Source: Plantibacter auratus (GTDB lineage Bacteria; Actinomycetota; Actinomycetes; Actinomycetales; Microbacteriaceae). From it: DNA of 64,000 nucleotides. The stretch spans positions 62,001-126,000 of the forward strand of contig NZ_JBOBFV010000003.1 of assembly GCF_050587365.1 (NCBI RefSeq), written 5' to 3'. Position numbers and translations under genes: made by a program. Every line of letters starts with the position of its first letter. Within the stretch, counting starts at the first letter, position 1. The notes under the pieces are model-generated. The model saw only the letters and a list, made by a program, of their open reading frames with translations, was not told where the DNA came from and searched no databases. Shown piece after piece: positions 63,632 to 64,000 of the stretch.

Positions 63632-64000
63632 CTAGTCGATGGTGACGTAGTCGGGGCCGGAGTAGTGGCCGGTGGCGAGTTTCTGACGCTGCAGGAGCAC
63701 GTCGTTGAGGAGGCTCGAGGCACCGAAGCGGAACAGGTGCGGCTGGAGCCACTCCTCGCCGACCGTCTCGGCGACGGTCACGAGGTACTTGATCGCGTCC
63801 TTCGAGGAACGGATGCCGCCGGCGGGCTTCACACCGATCTGCTCACCGGTGAGGCGGTGCCAGTCCCGGACGACCTCGAGCATGAGGAGGGTCACCGGGA
63901 GGGTCGCGGCGGGCGCGACCTTGCCGGTGGACGTCTTGATGAAGTCGCCGCCCGCGAGGATGGCGAGCCAGGAGGCGCGCTTCACGTTGTCGTAGGTGTT
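63632..64000 (-). CDS. deoC: Deoxyribose-phosphate aldolase (partial, C-terminal 122 residues)
   Basis: The gene enters from beyond the right edge; the N-terminal part is missing. The segment holds GGDFIKTSTGKVAPAA, with the Schiff-base Lys of FIKTSTGK, and IGVKPAGGIRSSKDAIKYL, with the second active-site Lys. It splits 2-deoxyribose 5-phosphate into glyceraldehyde 3-phosphate and acetaldehyde. Two ALDH genes follow directly. Confidence 0.95.
   Translation of the reverse strand, partial: NTYDNVKRASWLAILAGGDFIKTSTGKVAPAATLPVTLLMLEVVRDWHRLTGEQIGVKPAGGIRSSKDAIKYLVTVAETVGEEWLQPHLFRFGASSLLNDVLLQRQKLATGHYSGPDYVTID

Overview
The window is high-GC DNA, roughly 70 percent by eye. Genes are packed tightly, with many ATGA/GTGA stop-start overlaps and frequent GTG/TTG starts. 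Family-level hints (mycoredoxin, CE1758/CE1759-type flavin pair, actinobacterial deoC-aldehyde dehydrogenase cluster, rpsO-pnp-pepR-dapB order) point to an actinobacterium, most likely a member of the Microbacteriaceae. It reads as ordinary chromosome: no rRNA, tRNA, transposase, integrase, phage gene or CRISPR array was seen.

Layout. 1-4.7 kb: end of an SDR-type epimerase gene, then (minus strand) dapB with a small TPR membrane protein, a histidine phosphatase and an M16 zinc peptidase, then an aldo/keto reductase. 4.9-16 kb: a branched-chain amino acid (leucine) catabolic block with CitE-like lyase, MaoC hydratase, acyl-CoA dehydrogenase, both subunits of an acyl-CoA (methylcrotonyl-CoA type) carboxylase, a divergent TetR regulator, a VOC protein and the E2, E1beta and E1alpha genes of a branched-chain 2-oxoacid dehydrogenase. 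16-25 kb: pnp, FUSC permease, acyltransferase, quinone oxidoreductase, DedA protein, APC permease and rpsO. Thus rpsO, pnp, the M16 peptidase and dapB keep the usual actinobacterial order but are separated by inserted blocks.

25-35 kb: a secreted membrane-anchored protein, a two-component flavin monooxygenase pair, a protealysin-like M4 protease with its emfourin-type inhibitor, a second luciferase-like oxidoreductase, several small proteins, an MFS exporter, apt, an FKBP isomerase and a fumarylacetoacetate hydrolase family gene. 35-49 kb: aspA, a metallophosphoesterase, two divergent nucleobase permeases, a Pit phosphate transporter, a DUF2207 protein, a second aldo/keto reductase, an S9 oligopeptidase, pfkA and a mycoredoxin.

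49-64 kb: SNF2-type helicase, an acetaldehyde dehydrogenase with DUF779 partner and a GAF-type regulator, copZ-copA behind a very clear copper-responsive promoter, a DUF4232 lipoprotein, malate dehydrogenase, an SDR/DUF2867 protein, and a deoC-led operon with one complete and one half-length aldehyde dehydrogenase.

The most general signal is regulatory. At least thirteen starts (one of them a 13-codon leader ORF) lie 6-7 nt downstream of a TANNNT hexamer, the arrangement expected for leaderless transcripts. Other signals are a TetR operator region, a CsoR-type operator inside an ideal -35/-10 promoter, a possible PHO box at pit, stable hairpin terminators, and a REP-like palindrome found at two operon ends. 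I did not find a convincing wholly new multi-gene system; the best candidates for a second look are in the findings.
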